Shown piece after piece: positions 24,075 to 37,640 of a DNA stretch of 64,000 nt. Each line of letters opens with the position of its first letter. Positions within the stretch are counted from its first letter, which is position 1. Source of the DNA: Labia minor (lineage: Eukaryota; Arthropoda; Insecta; Dermaptera; Spongiphoridae); contig OY720344.1 of the NCBI GenBank assembly GCA_963082975.1, positions 74,760,053 through 74,824,052 on the forward strand, given 5' to 3'. The translations under genes and the position numbers were made by a program. The notes beneath the pieces are model-generated. The model saw nothing but the letters and a program-made list of their open reading frames with translations. It did not search any database and was not told where the DNA came from.

Positions 24075-24554
24075 TGGACAAGCCGTTGACTAAAATAAAA
24101 TTAAAATATAAAAATAAAAGAAATAAATGCTGGCTAATACTCAGCTAAAACAAACAAATTACAAAAATATAGTAATAATAATTGAAACACAGTGTCTCCA
24201 CGTGTTTAACAACGAAATGGCGAATTTACACCTAAAAAGCGTGGAAAAGGAATCCACGTTCAAAGTACAAGTTCTCAAGACAAAGTCACACAAGCAAGTC
24301 TCAAATGCAAGTGAGGTAGATCACCTCTGGTTCAAGGTAGCTAGCCGTTGGCGCCATGGGCCAAAATCGAGCATGGTGATTGGCTGTGAGGAGTCATGTG
24401 ACTAGTGGCGTTAAAGTAGCCACTAAACTCAACACATGGCATACCAATATAATAAAAAAAAACATGCATATTTAAAAAGGAAAAAATTACAAATTTATAT
24501 AAAAATAAATTGACCTTAAAATAAATAAATCTAAATCAGGGAGAGGCGTTAACA
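24075..24554 (-). repeat. 5' LTR, internally deleted (480 bp)
   Basis: Same ends as the 832-base LTR but lacking about 352 bases near its U5 end. The junction lies where the full LTR has near-identical TTAAATAAAAT (20780) and CTAAAATAAAAT (21132), consistent with deletion between short direct repeats. Because reverse transcription makes both LTRs alike, the loss probably happened after insertion. Confidence 0.88.
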
Positions 24555-24559
24555 CATAT

Positions 24560-25589
24560 CTACATTTAATATAATATATATTAAACTGGTATGTATTATT
24601 TTAATTGAATTCAGGTCTTCAAAAAACAATACATTACCATTCAACACTCTTGATCAAAATTCAAAATTTAAGATTAAAAATGATCTTGAAAATGGCACCA
24701 AAATGGGCATCGAAACGTCTAGATTCATTATTAAAAGTGAAAACAATCCGAAATTAACTTTTCGTAATCAATCCCTTCAAAGAAACCTGAATGAAAATAA
24801 ATATATTATTTTCCTATTCAAATTCCTAGCTGGGCATTACAAAATGAGTTTTGCTACACAGTTTTATCGAAGAAAGCTCACCCAAATTCTATGATTAGTT
24901 TTTAATATGAGATGCCTCATTGTATGAATTTTGAGAAAATATTTATACCTATAAATCAAAATTATGAAATAAATATGAATTTGAATATAATTTCTTATTT
25001 TTAGCCATAAATATTTATTTTTAATCACCTTTGAATATCAGGATATTTAAAATTATTATTATCACTAATAAAATATTTAATGAATATACAAAAAAGAGAT
25101 TTAATATTTTTTAATATAAATCTTTTTATGATATTTTCAAAAAGCATCTTTTATTTTATATTATTAGCTTTTTTTAAATGGGTATAAAAACTATTTTTTA
25201 TTCATGTGTTTCGGTTTCAAGAAATTATGATCACTTACATGTATATGATTTAGAAAGCACATGCATTTGTTCCCATCTCACGCTCTTTTGCTCTCTCTTC
25301 CCTTTTTTTCTCTCAATATTTATTTGTTTACCTCATCTGATATTCTAAATCAGGGATGACCAATACAAGACCCTCCAAGTTGGATTGAATGATCATAAAT
25401 TTTAATTTTATTAAACATATCACCAAAAGAACATTAAACCAAAGGTCGTGGGTAATATATATAGTTTCAATTTTAAATAAAAGATATTTGAAATATCTTG
25501 CTTGTTTATTTAATTCAATAAAACAGATGCATGCCCCGGCATTATTTCTAAAATTTAGCCCGGTTACTGAAAAGGTTGGCCGACTATAT
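24560..25589. other. AT-rich intronic sequence with repeat traces
   Basis: 'tgaaaatggcaccaaaatgg...cgaaacg' near 24686-24718 resembles the inverted motif at 28863-29140 ('acgtttcggc...gatgccatttt'), a low-grade repeat. Near 25353 'cagggatgaccaat' looks like a lone hAT end. No gene seen. Confidence 0.4.
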
Positions 25590-26196
25590 CAGTGGTCGCC
25601 TTTAGATTTTGGGTATCGTGCCAAAAAAGATGTTTCTGTTCAAACCAATATTTTGGTTTGCCATAAAATAAAATGGTATTGAAAAAAATATCAGAAATTA
25701 AAATGTACTTATTCGTTTTTATATTTTATTCAAAACTCCTATATATGTAATAAGAAAAAAAATTATCAAGATCTAACTAAACGATAAAAAATAATATATC
25801 AAAAATTTAACAATAAAAGTTTACTTCAATTAGAAAGAAACACTATATTTTCTACAGTTGCCCAGTATGAGATCTTTTTTGTATAAATTGTGACGCTAAG
25901 TGGTCTATATTTGGTATGTAATATTACATGTATTCTGTTTCTGGTTTTGGTTAAAATTACATTCATTTGAGAAAATAAGAATTCGCAAAAGTAAGTTGAA
26001 GGAAATACTGTTAATGAAGCTACTCCTAGTTTGTTTAATGATGAGAACTGATTTAGAATCGTCATTTACGGTGAACGTAAGATAATTTCGCGCGGATAAA
26101 TTTTTAAACCTGTGTGTTGCGACGAAATTTTTTTTTCATATTTTTATAACGCGTGCCAGCAAAATTTCGAAGAGTGCCACGTAATTGCGATCACTG
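25590..26196 (-). mobile_element. hAT element with transposase remnant
   Basis: Ends CAGTGGTCGCC (25590) and ...TTGCGATCACTG (26196), with near-matching 8-base flanks GACTATAT / GTCTATAT (7 of 8). It carries the C-terminal end of a hAT transposase on the minus strand and is otherwise deleted. Confidence 0.75.
25826..26065 (-). pseudogene. hAT transposase C-terminal remnant
   Basis: The minus-strand frame contains LTVFPSTYFCEFLFSQMN followed by ILTKTRNRIHV. This matches the conserved end of the dimerisation domain in ZBED5/GTF2IRD2-type hAT transposases (pattern FPTTYLCE..FS......K.RNRL). The N-terminal zinc finger and catalytic core are absent from the element. Confidence 0.7.
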
Positions 26197-26204
26197 GTCT
26201 ATAT

Positions 26205-26415
26205 AAATTAAGCTTCTATCTTTTTTTCATACCATCCGATCTTTTATCATTTAAATTAAAAAGCTCTAAAAATTTATCATGCAACAATTTATCTAAGGCA
26301 TTCAATTTCACAAGCTGTTTAAATTTTTTATGAATAAAATGTCCTCCTTTAAGAAAAAAACACTTTTGAAATTATTTATCCTATGATTAGATATACGGGT
26401 ACGATTATACATACT

Positions 26416-26446
<31 letters not shown>

Positions 26447-27284
26447 GTCCCTATATATTTTAACTTTCTCTATTTAATTTTTTAAATATACCTAATTCTT
26501 CTAGATTGAAGAGATTGACATATACTTATAATTGTATATATAATATATATAAATTTCTTTACAGAAGAAGAAAAAATTTTATTTTATTTTTTAATAAATT
26601 AACTATTAAATACCATTCTATATTTTAAAAGAGGAGAGGTAGACGGACTAAAAACTCTACACCTACCCTTTTCAATTTATAAAGTTAAAAAAAAAAACTT
26701 TTATTAAAATCATAATAATCATGGCTCGTATTTATGCTGAATACATTCGAATTGATGAAAACAGTGAGCATAGTCCTCTTATTCAGAGCAGTAGCTTGAT
26801 ATTATGAAGCCCCTTCATTTTATATCTTATTATAATAATAATTGTTTATTTAAAATTATTAATAAAATGAATTACAGAAACAAATTTAAATAACAAACAT
26901 GAATAACATTTTAAAAATATATTTCTAAAATATCACTCTACACACACATGGTTTAGACACTAAAAATTCAAATGTTATTGTTACTGCCCTTATTCTTTAG
27001 AGAAGAAATTTGTTTATTTTCATTCACCATCATACCCAATAATTTTTGAATTTTTAAATTAATGAACTTCACTTAAATAGATTCAATCCTTAGATGATAA
27101 TGACTATAACCATTAGGTTACATTTTTTAAATGAGAATAAAAATTAAGAAAACTTCCGTATTTTCTAATTTTTTAAATTTTTTAAACAATTAATTTTTTA
27201 TTTCAAGTTTTTATTAAAAGTATTAACCTTTTTTTTATTTTATATTTATATTTTATTCAATATTATTTATCTATCAAACAATGA
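26205..27284. other. AT-rich interval, nothing recognised
   Basis: Contains a (TA)n run near 26417-26439 and long A/T tracts. No supported gene or element. Confidence 0.5.
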
Positions 27285-27292
27285 ATTATATG

Positions 27293-27558
27293 CAGTGATG
27301 TATTGGTAAAATAAGAAGTAAGGGAACGCATAGTGGGAGCAAAAAAAGTCCTATTTTCAGTAAACTATTTTTTTCCATATAAGTTTTTATTTTTTCTTAT
27401 TCTTACTATACAAAATATTAACGAACACTAAAAAATAAATTCTAATAGTAGATTTAAGTGGGAGTTGTCGGGACATGAAAAAGTACTGGAACGCGTTCTG
27501 GTTCTGAAAAAAGGTAAGAGAACGTCGTTCCCCGCGTTCCCCTCCCAATACACCAATG
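27293..27558. mobile_element. hAT-type MITE with perfect 8-bp TSD
   Basis: Ends CAGTGATGTATTGG and CCAATACACCAATG, flanked by ATTATATG on both sides (27285-27292, 27559-27566). The subterminal 'gggaacgc' / 'gcgttccc' pair extends the inverted symmetry. Non-coding, 266 bases. Confidence 0.88.
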
Positions 27559-27566
27559 ATTATATG

Positions 27567-29246
27567 AACGTAGTGACGTTTAAGTTGGACAGAGCAGGGA
27601 TATAACTAAGAGGCTCCCCTGGCCAGTTTTAATTTTTGAAATTAAAAAACAAATTAAAATATCATTATTAATTAATATATTTATATAAATATTATATACA
27701 TCATAATTTGTTAAGTAAAAAAAAATTGTTTCTAATAACTAAATAAAAAAATTTAGATTATTTTATTCGTGGAAGACATAATTGTTTTCATAAATAGACG
27801 AAAAAGTTTTATTAAATCTCATTTTGAAATTTTGTGCTAAGCATTGATTAAAATTTTTTCTGAAATATACTTCCAAGAATAAACAAATAATAATGAAGGG
27901 TATCTTGGGATGAATTGAATACTTTGAATGATGACTCAAAAAATAACTAGTTCGATATCAAATTCTAAATATTATCTTATTTATGTGTTTTTAATGGTTA
28001 TTATGATTAGTATTTTATTATTTTATATAAAGACATTCACACACACCCACACATATCAATAAGTAGTATTTGTTATCTTTATCTTATCTCGGCAGCAATG
28101 TAGTTTTATTTTCTAAATTAAACATTACCTATATATATATATATATTATATATAATAAATTATCAACTAAGATGTTATGTTTTAAACATAGAAAGAATTC
28201 TAATAACAAAAAATTTATAATTTTCATTTTTGCTGGATTATGAAATCTGGATTTGTAAGAATGTCGGAGATCGGTGCCTTTTTTGTGATTATATAAGATA
28301 TAAAAATTATATCGTTGATATTTACAATATATATATAAATAACAAAGATCTAGATATTTAAAATTAAAGTCGTATAGTAGAATTTTATGAGGCTAGATTT
28401 ATTGCCTGTCATAGATGAACCCATTTTTAGATAAATAAAAGACAAAAAAAGAGAATAATATTTAATTCAAAATCTGAAATTGGTTCGTTTAATAAAAAAA
28501 ATGAATACATAAATAATGTTAAGAATTCATTTTTGTTGAATTATTCTATCTACTTGCTAGTCAAATGTAAATATTTAATAAAGAAAATAATCACTTGATA
28601 GATAGGCAACAAAATATCTCTTATATGAATTATATAAATTATTATTATTATTATTATTTTTAAATTTATAAACGAAGGATTTTTTAAAGAGAATAACAAT
28701 ATCGGCCAATGAAAGATTCATAAAGTGGGAAATGTGAAAATTTTATGAGAGGTAGGTACATCGTTATACTATAATCCACTAAACATGTGGTCGAGATATA
28801 AAACCTTAAGAGATTCACTTAAATTTAGGATTTAGTAATTAGTTTCAAATATATATAAATATATATTGACGTTTCGGCAACGATTTTGATGCCATTTTCG
28901 AGAGAATTTTTTATGGGCGAATTTTTTGGACTCTGGGTCTGACAAGAGGTGCCTGGCTGTTGTACGAACCAGACAGGTTTTAGGGTTAGTCCTAATGCCA
29001 AGGATTCTTCAGAGCTTCAAAACTCAGTATCTCTAAGATTATTCACCAATTCAATAAAAAATTCCAACATTTACTTTTGCTCACATTGGCTAAGATCTAA
29101 ATTACATTCTAATAAATTCTCTTAATAATGGCGCCAAAATGGGCGCTTAAAAGTTGAGATTAAAATCTTACAATAAAATAAGAAAATACCAGGAAACATC
29201 TTCTCATAATAATAAAAACTTTAAAGGAAACCTAAACGAAAATTGA

Positions 29247-29278
<32 letters not shown>

Positions 29279-29474
29279 CGAGTACGATCGTGTATATAGA
29301 CAAATATGTTAAATTACTTAATTTTTCACAAATTATTAAATTTCAAACATTTTTTTTTCTTTTCATTTTTACCTAATAATATAATATTAGAATAGAAAAA
29401 TAATCCAAGACTAATTATTATTGTTTTAATTACCCATTAAGCAATATCTGGCGCCTATTATTGATAAGATAATG

Positions 29475-29511
<37 letters not shown>

Positions 29512-31121
29512 CTATAATTGCAATCATTTTTTACATTATAAAATGATTGATTAAAGAATTTATTTTTTTAAAAATATTTTTGGTGTCGTAATTATTTGTT
29601 TTATTTTAAATTATATATCTTATTTTCAAAAAATATTATATTATCATAACTTTATTAAATTATTAATCTAAACTTTAACTTATATATAAATATACGAGAG
29701 ACTAACTATTATATATATGAGAGATTAACCTAATTTTTATTTTTATTTTTGGTCTTCAGTTAATTTTCCTTTTAAGCCATTTCTCATTTTTAGTTCTTTT
29801 TACAATGATGATGTAAGGTATAACCGAAAGTAATTAAAAATTAAACCGTATCAATCAATGAATTGAGACCTATTGTGCTGGTATCCTCGAGATTTATCAT
29901 ACCTTTTCTTTGTAAAAAGAACAAATGAAATATTACAATAAAACAATATCAAAAAAACAATTGACAAATAATATTAAAGTGAAAAAAAATAAACTAACCT
30001 CTATCAAAAACAAAATATTTATTTTTTCCCCTTTAAAATAATTAATTTATTAATATATAGATCTTTTGAGAAAGTCATAAATAAAATATAGGTATGTTTG
30101 CTTAACTTAATTTATATGTTTAATTATAAATAATAAAACTTATTATGAGTCATTGTTGACATTTACAAAAAAAAAAATTGTATTATAAAGTATGTAAAAA
30201 GCTATCTAAATAACTTCAATTTCTACAATATATATAAGTTAATCTTTATATATGTTATTAAGAGTTCACTTATGGGGAAATTATTTTAATTGTGTAGTTG
30301 TTTTTCTTTAATTTTAAGTTAATTTATTTTGAATTATTTAACACATGTCAATAAAAATATAAAAATCTAAACATTATCTGATAAAGCAGTTTAAAAAGAT
30401 TCAATTTTTCAACTGAAAATCTATTTGATTTTTTGTTAATAATCTTATCCAATAACACCATAGGGTATTAAAGTATTACCGATTGAATGGTTAAAATCCG
30501 TTAACCGTTTTAACAGAGTTTATGTCTCCAAAATTGCTATTAACCTTTTAAATGTATAGATATATATTGTAAATTGCTAAGTAATTCAATGATAATCAAA
30601 TTATACGAGTAATTGAACGTTAACCCTGCCAAGGACAATCTATACAAGATGATATTAAAACAATATAAGGAGGGAAATATAGTATAAGTATTAATGGTAA
30701 TATAAAATATATGAATAAGGAATTAAACTATCCTTCAAATTATGTTATTTAATCTTTCTTTATGAAATATCTTCGTAATTTATCATTTACATCTTATAAA
30801 TAATTAAATAATTTCTGTAACTCTCTAGTTAATTACTTATTTTTTATTTAATTAAAATCATTTTCACAACATGATTTGTAGATAGATGAGCTACCATCTA
30901 GATATCTTATAAAATTGAATTATTAATCATTTAAATTATTTTTACAAAATAATAAATGAAAAAAAAAATGATATTGATAAATCCACTTGAACTTCCTATC
31001 AAAAGATTGTAATTCAATATTAGATATTTTCAATTATAAATTACTAATTATGATCTTCTTCAAGATAAATAATTAATTCTAATTGATAAAATAAGAAATT
31101 GTTCAAATTCAAAAGAAGATG
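27567..31121. other. AT-rich intronic/intergenic sequence with an imperfect palindrome
   Basis: About 28875-28920 ('gattttgatgccattttcg') and 29095-29140 are imperfect inverted repeats; the left side includes 'gacgtttcggc', a phrase common in arthropod repeats. TA runs occur at about 29247-29270 and 29475-29511. No ORF of note. Confidence 0.45.
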
Positions 31122-31129
31122 GATACAAA

Positions 31130-31436
31130 CAGTGGCGTAACTAGGGGGGGACAAGGGCGACATATGTCCCCGGGCGCCAAATTTAGGGGGCGCCAAATTA
31201 GGGAAGCCAATTTGGAACAAAAGAAGAATTAATATTTAAAGTTAAACTGTATTTTGTGTAAGTCAATAAATATTATTTATACGCTTATTAAAATCATATA
31301 AACCTGTTTCGTTATTCGTCATTAATATTCTTTAAAAAAAAATAAATTAAATATATATATATATATATATATATAAGAAAGGGGGCGCTAATTTCTCAGT
31401 TGCCCCCAGGCGCAAGAACCTCACGGTACGCCACTG
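31130..31436. mobile_element. hAT-type MITE with perfect 8-bp TSD
   Basis: Ends CAGTGGCGTAAC and GTACGCCACTG, flanked by GATACAAA (31122-31129, 31437-31444). G-rich subterminal arms ('gggggcgcc' / 'ggcg') surround an AT-rich centre with a (TA)n run near 31350-31374. Non-coding, 307 bases. Confidence 0.93.
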
Positions 31437-31444
31437 GATACAAA

Positions 31445-32570
31445 TATAGACAATTAAAAAAAAATCATTTTTAACTAAATACAAATATTTTCTAAACTGA
31501 GTAAAATATTACATTCGAGTGAATTTCGAAATTCTATTTAATACAACACAACACTTCAAAAAATTATTTAATTAATTTTATATGCCTATTTCGTTAAACT
31601 CACACTTTCAGTTATGACCAAAAAAATAAAATTAATTATGTAATTAATGATATAAATAATTGCTCTATATTCTATATAAATTTTGAATAATGTCCGAAGT
31701 TAAAAGTCTAAGCATTTAAGAAGTATTATAGAAGTAAATGATAAATTTCCTTACGAATTTATAAACTTTTAGAACTATATTAGTAAATGACATTTTATAC
31801 AGGTAGTGATAAGATCTACATACATTGATACTAGTTATTATATAGTTAAAATAGTGTTAATTTTGTATTTATTTAATAGAGCTCAAAAATTGTTTTCCAT
31901 TACAATATTTCTTTATATTTATTACTGTTAATAATAATAAGATAATAATGATATAAATATAATCTACAAATATATATATTTATATATATATAAAACATAG
32001 ATATAAATTATTATGATAAAAATTTTTGCTATTATAAATTAAATAAATAAATAAATAACAAAGTTTAATAAACTATACACATTTACGATAATTTATTATT
32101 CAGGAGACTTCGAAAGGTATATTTCCGGTAGAAATAAAATTTTTAAATACCTATCTAAGAAAATGCAATGTATATTATGAATATTAGTATACTCGAATTT
32201 ATTCTAGAATATATATTCTCTCTTTCTATATCTATCTATCTATATTTATATATATAAAGAGAGAGGGAGAGAGAGAGAAAGATTTGTAAAATAAAATTAA
32301 AATATTTGTTTCAATTTTAGTGGAATTTTTATTAAATTTATTTTACAAAAATAGAATTCAATTTTTATTTAATGTTTTATATTTAGACGAATTTTATTTG
32401 CCATTTAAGTCTCCTAGTAAATACTAATAAAAATATTATTTTAGATCTACATTTTAATTACTAATCATTTAAGCTTCGAACTATAAATAAATTAAATCAT
32501 ATTTACATATGACTTTATATTTGATAAAGGCAATAAAACTACAAATCGTTTAATAGAATGAATAAATAGA
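31445..32570. other. AT-rich interval
   Basis: Includes 'tatctatctatctat' and GA-rich runs at about 32230-32282. No gene recognised. Confidence 0.5.
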
Positions 32571-32579
32571 ATAGGTGGC

Positions 32580-32970
32580 TTTTATTTACCTGAGGATAAA
32601 GCACATTTCAACCGTTACAATCGAGGTGGATAAATGTCGTCGACGTCGAGTGATATATCGAATGTGTGGGTATGCAATGGTGGTTGTCCCCCGAGTCTCG
32701 GGGGACCTTCCAATGGTGGGTGAATATGAGTTGGCGCGCGAGAACCGAGTGAGCTGACCGGCCGGTCGCCTCTACCTGACTGCCCCTTCCATCGTAACAC
32801 AGGCGACCACCTGATCCGACGTCGCGGCAGACGACGAACCGAACGAGTTCCCCGAACAGGAGAGACACCTCTCTCCCCCTCCCCTACTCCCCCACTCCCC
32901 ACACTTGATTCATCCCCTACCCCCGCTACATCTACCTATCTACTCCAGCCACTCCAGCGATGCTGGAGAT
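32580..32970 (-). promoter_or_regulatory. GC-rich island; candidate promoter and first exon of the windpipe-like gene
   Basis: Abruptly GC- and CpG-rich against an AT-rich background. On the minus strand it ends in CCTCAG|GTAAATAA (donor GT at 32589-32588), a good 5' splice site. Spliced to the acceptor at 17816, it would supply the untranslated first exon missing from the windpipe-like gene through an intron of about 14.8 kb. The several overlapping short ORFs here are not conserved-looking and I read the island as non-coding. The link to that gene is inference. Confidence 0.45.
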
Positions 32971-33321
32971 TGGAGCCATTCATAGAATGTCTCTCTATTT
33001 GGACAATGCTATGCAATACTTTTACCTGAATATCGGTCTGTGCAGCTTTGATCTCTCTACCCCTACGGGTCTTCAAGCAAGTGGGAAAAAAATATAAATT
33101 TTAACGACATAATAATTAATTACTTATTTATGGAATTCCGTTCGGAATATTTATAGAGAGAAAAAGAGAGAAAGAAATATCGTGTGTGAAAAAAGTGCGA
33201 AGATTTTTAATAATATATATATATATAATATAGGTTATATATATCTTATCTTATTATACTTGCAAAAATTGTATATATATATATATTTGTATTTTTGAAA
33301 TATTAAAGATAAAGAAATATT

Positions 33322-33540
33322 CATCTGTATTGGTTTCAGCCTCGGGATAAATCATCTTTGTTAGTCTTTTCATTTAAAATAGGAATTTTAATAATAAAAA
33401 AAAAATATCGCTGGACAGCGCTTCCTTAAATACAAAATATTATTAAAATAAATATTTTTAATTTTATTACGAAATATATATTATGTTATATCCACATGCC
33501 ATACTTTTCTGTCTTTCAGTGCATTAATACGTACGTTTAA
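33322..33540 (+). repeat. Old HINE-A fragment
   Basis: Similarity to the middle and 3' part of HINE-A: 'tgtattggtttcagcctcgg' (cf. 'tgtattggttttatcctcgg'), 'catctttgttagtcttttc', 'ttatgttatatcca.at'. Well diverged; both ends lost. Confidence 0.55.
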
Positions 33541-33719
33541 GGGCTATGACTATTTATTTTTAAATTTATGTTCTTTTAAATTATTTAAAATTGTTTAATA
33601 TATTTTGTCGTTTATTTATTTTTTAAATAATAATCTTAATCTTTAATATTCATAGTTCATAAGGAATAATTTTTTTAAAGTTCCGAGAGCGGCGGCTCGG
33701 TGAACCAGGTACTATATAC

Positions 33720-33758
<39 letters not shown>

Positions 33759-35525
33759 AAAATATACTACATATCTTTAATTAATTAAGCAGTCGTCAGT
33801 TTAGTGCAGCGTGGATTATAATTCTAATAAAGATTAAGGTTTTCAAGAATTATGCTTTTTCATGCTTATTATCATCATTTAACATTCAATTTAGATAATA
33901 TAATTAGTGTAAATATAAAAAAAAATTATTCAAAATTCAATTTTTTTTATTTTCTTTGAACCTTGAAATTCTTAAAAAAAATTAAATAAATGATTTAAAA
34001 AAAAACTATGATTCAATGGAATATCAATTGAAAAATCAAAATTTTTTATACATTTTCGTTGAATCATTTCTTTTTTTCATTACACGATACCCTCCTTGAA
34101 TGTTCATAAATTATTAACTTAACTCATCTCATCAAATTTAATTTATTAAAATTTCTTTCAATTTTTCAAAACTTATTTTAAATCCAATATTAATAAAAAA
34201 GATATTATTCAATTCATTAATATATATTAAATAAAAATCTTATATAATTCTAATTGGATTCTAAATATAATCAATTATATTGGTTAATCACATCCTTCTT
34301 CTCTAGTTCAAAAGGATATTTTAAATTGCAATAAATTGCAAACTAAATATATAATGACGTGATAAAGAGTTTATATTAGTCTGACGATAAGCCGTACGTC
34401 TTCGATACTTAGAAGATAAATTTGTTTATAGAGAAGGGGAAAGGAATCATTATGCAACTATATAAAAAAATGAAAAATCTAGAATTGATAACTATAAGCA
34501 ACTATTTTCTTAAGGGATGTTTTAAAATTTTACTTTCGCTACTTTAATTCTAAGACCGAAAATTTAATGTATATTATTAATAAATTTACATTTATGAATT
34601 TATTTTTTTTAAACAAGAATAAACAATATTAATGTGTAATTAATAAAATAAATTAAAAAAGAAAATTTAAATTAAAAAAGAAAATATAAATACAATTAAA
34701 AAGAAATAAACTTTATAAAAATTAATAAATTTTATTTTTTCAATTTTTTTAATTTGAACTCAGTTTTTGGTTTTATTATTTAATCACTATTTTTATTCTT
34801 TTTAATTATATTTATATTTTAATTGTAAATGTATTTACATTTTAGTATTAATTCAAATCATTCAGGATACAAAAATAAAAAAATAGATAATTTTTCCTTT
34901 TTAAATTTTAAAATAATTTTTTAAGTAATAATTCAACATGGTATGATCAACACTAGAATGGAAACATTTAAATAATGCACTTATTTAACCAAAAGAATGC
35001 TAAATATTTAAGTAAATTTTTAACACTAAAACAAATGTATTTAATCATAAGAAATTATTGGCATATATATATATATATATGGGTGTGAAAAACCTAAGGA
35101 AACTTTACCTGTTTGACTGGCTAATAAGATAGTTTAAGGTATTCGGTAAATATATAATTAAAAGGAATAGTCAAATATATAATTAAATGAATAAATAGAG
35201 GTATTTATCCAAGTGATGAGTCATTTAATATCACCTGAATCTTGAGAAAAATACAAACAAAAGTGCATAGGATTAGGTAATGAAATTTTCTATTTTTTAC
35301 TATTTCTGAAAGTATTAGGTTTAGTAGATAATATTATTTAAAGATAAATTAAATAATATAGATATTTATAAATTAATCGATTAATAAATTTTAATAAATT
35401 AAATTATTTGTTATTTGAAATATTTTATTTTAATCTTTTAATTGATGGTAAAATGCCGGACATGAGAACGTTCAAATCTCGTCTAGGTCACAAAAATTTA
35501 TAATACAACCTTTAATGTAATTTAA
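33541..35525. other. AT-rich interval with a long TA run
   Basis: (TA)n at 33721-33756 directly follows a small GC-rich patch ('ccgagagcggcggctcgg', about 33683-33700). No other structure recognised. Confidence 0.5.
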
Positions 35526-35529
35526 ATAA

Positions 35530-35645
35530 AATCTATCTATCTATCTCTGAAACTCGAAAATTCTTGGCCGCAGCAACCACACTTCTCCAAGTATCCCTGT
35601 TCTGAGCCACAATCCTCCAATCCCTATTATTTTTCTTGATCTTTG
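35530..35645 (-). pseudogene. LINE 3' end fragment
   Basis: The minus-strand frame NNRDWRIVAQNRDTWRSVV then AAKNFRV matches the last residues of the LINE family found elsewhere here. It is followed by a GATA-repeat tail (35532-35548). It is joined upstream to mariner sequence. Confidence 0.65.
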
Positions 35646-35811
35646 AGGCTCTCATCTCCACTGCATAACTTCTTAAACCAAAGTTGGACCACAACAATGT
35701 CAGGCCCAACCCAAACGCATCATTAATTTTTCGAGCTGTATCGGCCGCTTTAGTACCCAGTTTAAACTCGTACAGGAAAATAGTCCGGATTTGTTTCTTC
35801 TCAATCTTCAA
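35640..35811 (-). pseudogene. mariner transposase N-terminal fragment
   Basis: Minus-strand KIEKKQIRTIFLYEFKLG then TKAADTARKINDAFG is the first helix-turn-helix of an irritans/SETMAR-like mariner transposase. A neighbouring frame continues as LWFKKLCSGDESL, showing a frameshift. It then runs into LINE-derived sequence, giving one accidental 92-codon ORF (35533-35811). Confidence 0.75.
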
Positions 35812-35991
35812 TTGACGAGCCGAAGAATAACGTAAATCATCAAAATCATAAAAGTTTTTGTTATCAAAATACAGAGCGAGGTTAGCGCTTTAAAATGATA
35901 TATAACACAAGCACATTTATTACATAATTTATTTCAATATCAAGTTGCAAACATCAAGAATACAAAAAAACGAAATTATTTTCCTTCCAAC

Positions 35992-36885
35992 CTATCTATC
36001 TCTGTGACTACGGAACTCGAAAGTTCTTGTCCGCAGCAACCACACCCCTCCAAGTATTCCTGAGCCACAACCTTCCAGTCCATATCCTCTTCCATCTCTC
36101 TCACATCCTTCCCACATTATCCACCCACCGTGTTCTTGGTCTTCCAAGCGGACGTTTTCCAATCGGTCTCCCTACCATTTCTTTTTCCTCTCCCATTCTA
36201 GCCACGTACCCTGCCTATTGCAGCCTTTTTGCTTTTATAACCCTAACTATTTCTGAAGATGCATAGAGGTCATATAATTCCTCGTTATGCAGTCTCCGCC
36301 ACTCCCCGGTGACCTCATCTTTCTTTGGCCCATAAATGCTCTTCGAAGAATCCTATTCTCAAATACTCTAAATCTACTCACGTCTCCAAGGACATAGACC
36401 ATGCCTCTCACCCATATAATACAACCGACAAAATAATTGTTTTATATATTTTAATTTTTATCTCCTTTGATAATAATTTTGACGCGATAAGCCCCTTTAC
36501 TGCATGATAACAGGCGCTTCCCGCTTTAAATTCTTCTCGGATATTATTATCCTTCGTTATTACAGAACCTAAGTATTTAAATTTTTCTACATTTTCAAAT
36601 TCTATATTTTGTATGTTAAGACTTTGTGTGTTAATACAATGTATTCCTCTCTGTTACTAAAAACTTTGTCTTAGCACTATTAATTTCCAGCCCCACCTCA
36701 ATTCCTGCTTCGATTAATTTTTCTACGCTATCTTTAATTTAATTGCCGAATCTCCTATTATATTTAATTCGTCTGCGTAACCTAATAATTGATTTTTTTT
36801 GTTTAAAGCGATTCCATTTGATTTTTCCCCAATTTGTCTAATTACAAATTCCAGAACTAATTTAAATAAAATTGGTGATAATAAA
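35992..36885 (-). pseudogene. 5'-truncated LINE RT copy
   Basis: The minus strand carries, in order: SPILFKLVLEFVIRQIGE (about 36865-36815), the catalytic-loop relic YADELNIIGDSAI (usual YADD changed), NIQNIEFENVEKFKYLG, ITKDNNIREEFK, LYG.EAWSM, KKDEVTGEWRRLHNEEL, HVARMGEE, RPLGRPRT and a 3' 'agatagata' end. Frameshifts and stops occur throughout. It is the most complete copy of this LINE family in the window. Confidence 0.8.
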
Positions 36886-37041
36886 TAAATATGTAAACTG
36901 GCTAATTCGATATAGGCTTATAACTCTAAAGCTCAAATAATAATAATAATAATAATAATAAAACATTTTTAATTTAAATTTTATTTTACATATTTTTACT
37001 AATGCCTAGTGCTAAAATGAAAATTACTCGAGTAAAATAAA

Positions 37042-37640
37042 ATAATTTAACCTGTGGCCAGGCACAGAACCGACCGTCGAAATAAATTAAATTCCAGCTT
37101 CAGAAACAATTTCAAATAATTTTAATATATCTATTAATGTAATAAAAAACAGATATGGATATAACATAAATATTTTTAATTATAATTTATTCATAATATA
37201 TAAGAAGGCGCTGGCTATGACGTCATGAAGGGCTGGATGAATTCATATAATTTTAAATTAAGAAAAAACTAATGAAGATGATTTTTCCCGAGGATAAAAC
37301 CAATACAAAGTGCATGATTCGTGGAGATATGTAAAAAATCTCATGTGAAATTTGGTGTGAAAATAACCCTTCTCTTCCTATCGTCGATTGGTAATACTAA
37401 CACTTCCGGTTTTCGTATATACACCAAAAGTTGATCAAATCATCATACTGATGCATTAAGTAAATACACAAAATTTTATCAAAATCCGTTGAACCGTTCA
37501 AGCTCTACACATGTATACGGACAAACAACGGAGGGACGGACGAACGGACAGACATCATGCTAAGAAAATGCATGATTCGTGGAGATATGTAAAAATCTCC
37601 ACATGTGACATTTGGTGTCCCTTACTATCGTCGGACGGTA
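37042..37640 (-). repeat. HINE-A, diverged full-length copy
   Basis: Both ends are recognisable: ATAATTTAACCTGTGGCC at left and TCGTCGGACGGTA at right (plus strand). It shares the internal minisatellite and 'ggtttt.cg' block with other copies but is visibly older. About 36886-37041 holds an (AAT)n run near 36938-36961. Confidence 0.75.

Larger units (their letters stand above)
20765..24554 (-). mobile_element. BEL/Pao LTR retrotransposon, internally deleted
   Basis: A 3790-base insertion flanked by the perfect 5-base duplication CATAT (20760-20764, 24555-24559). On the minus strand both LTRs start TGTTAACGCC and end GGCTTGTCCA. Primer-binding and polypurine sites are present. The internal region of about 2.5 kb holds Gag and protease only; reverse transcriptase, RNase H and nearly all of integrase are missing, so the copy cannot move alone. 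The shared LTR sequence looks identical, suggesting a recent insertion. It lies in the putative first intron of the windpipe-like gene, same strand. Confidence 0.92.
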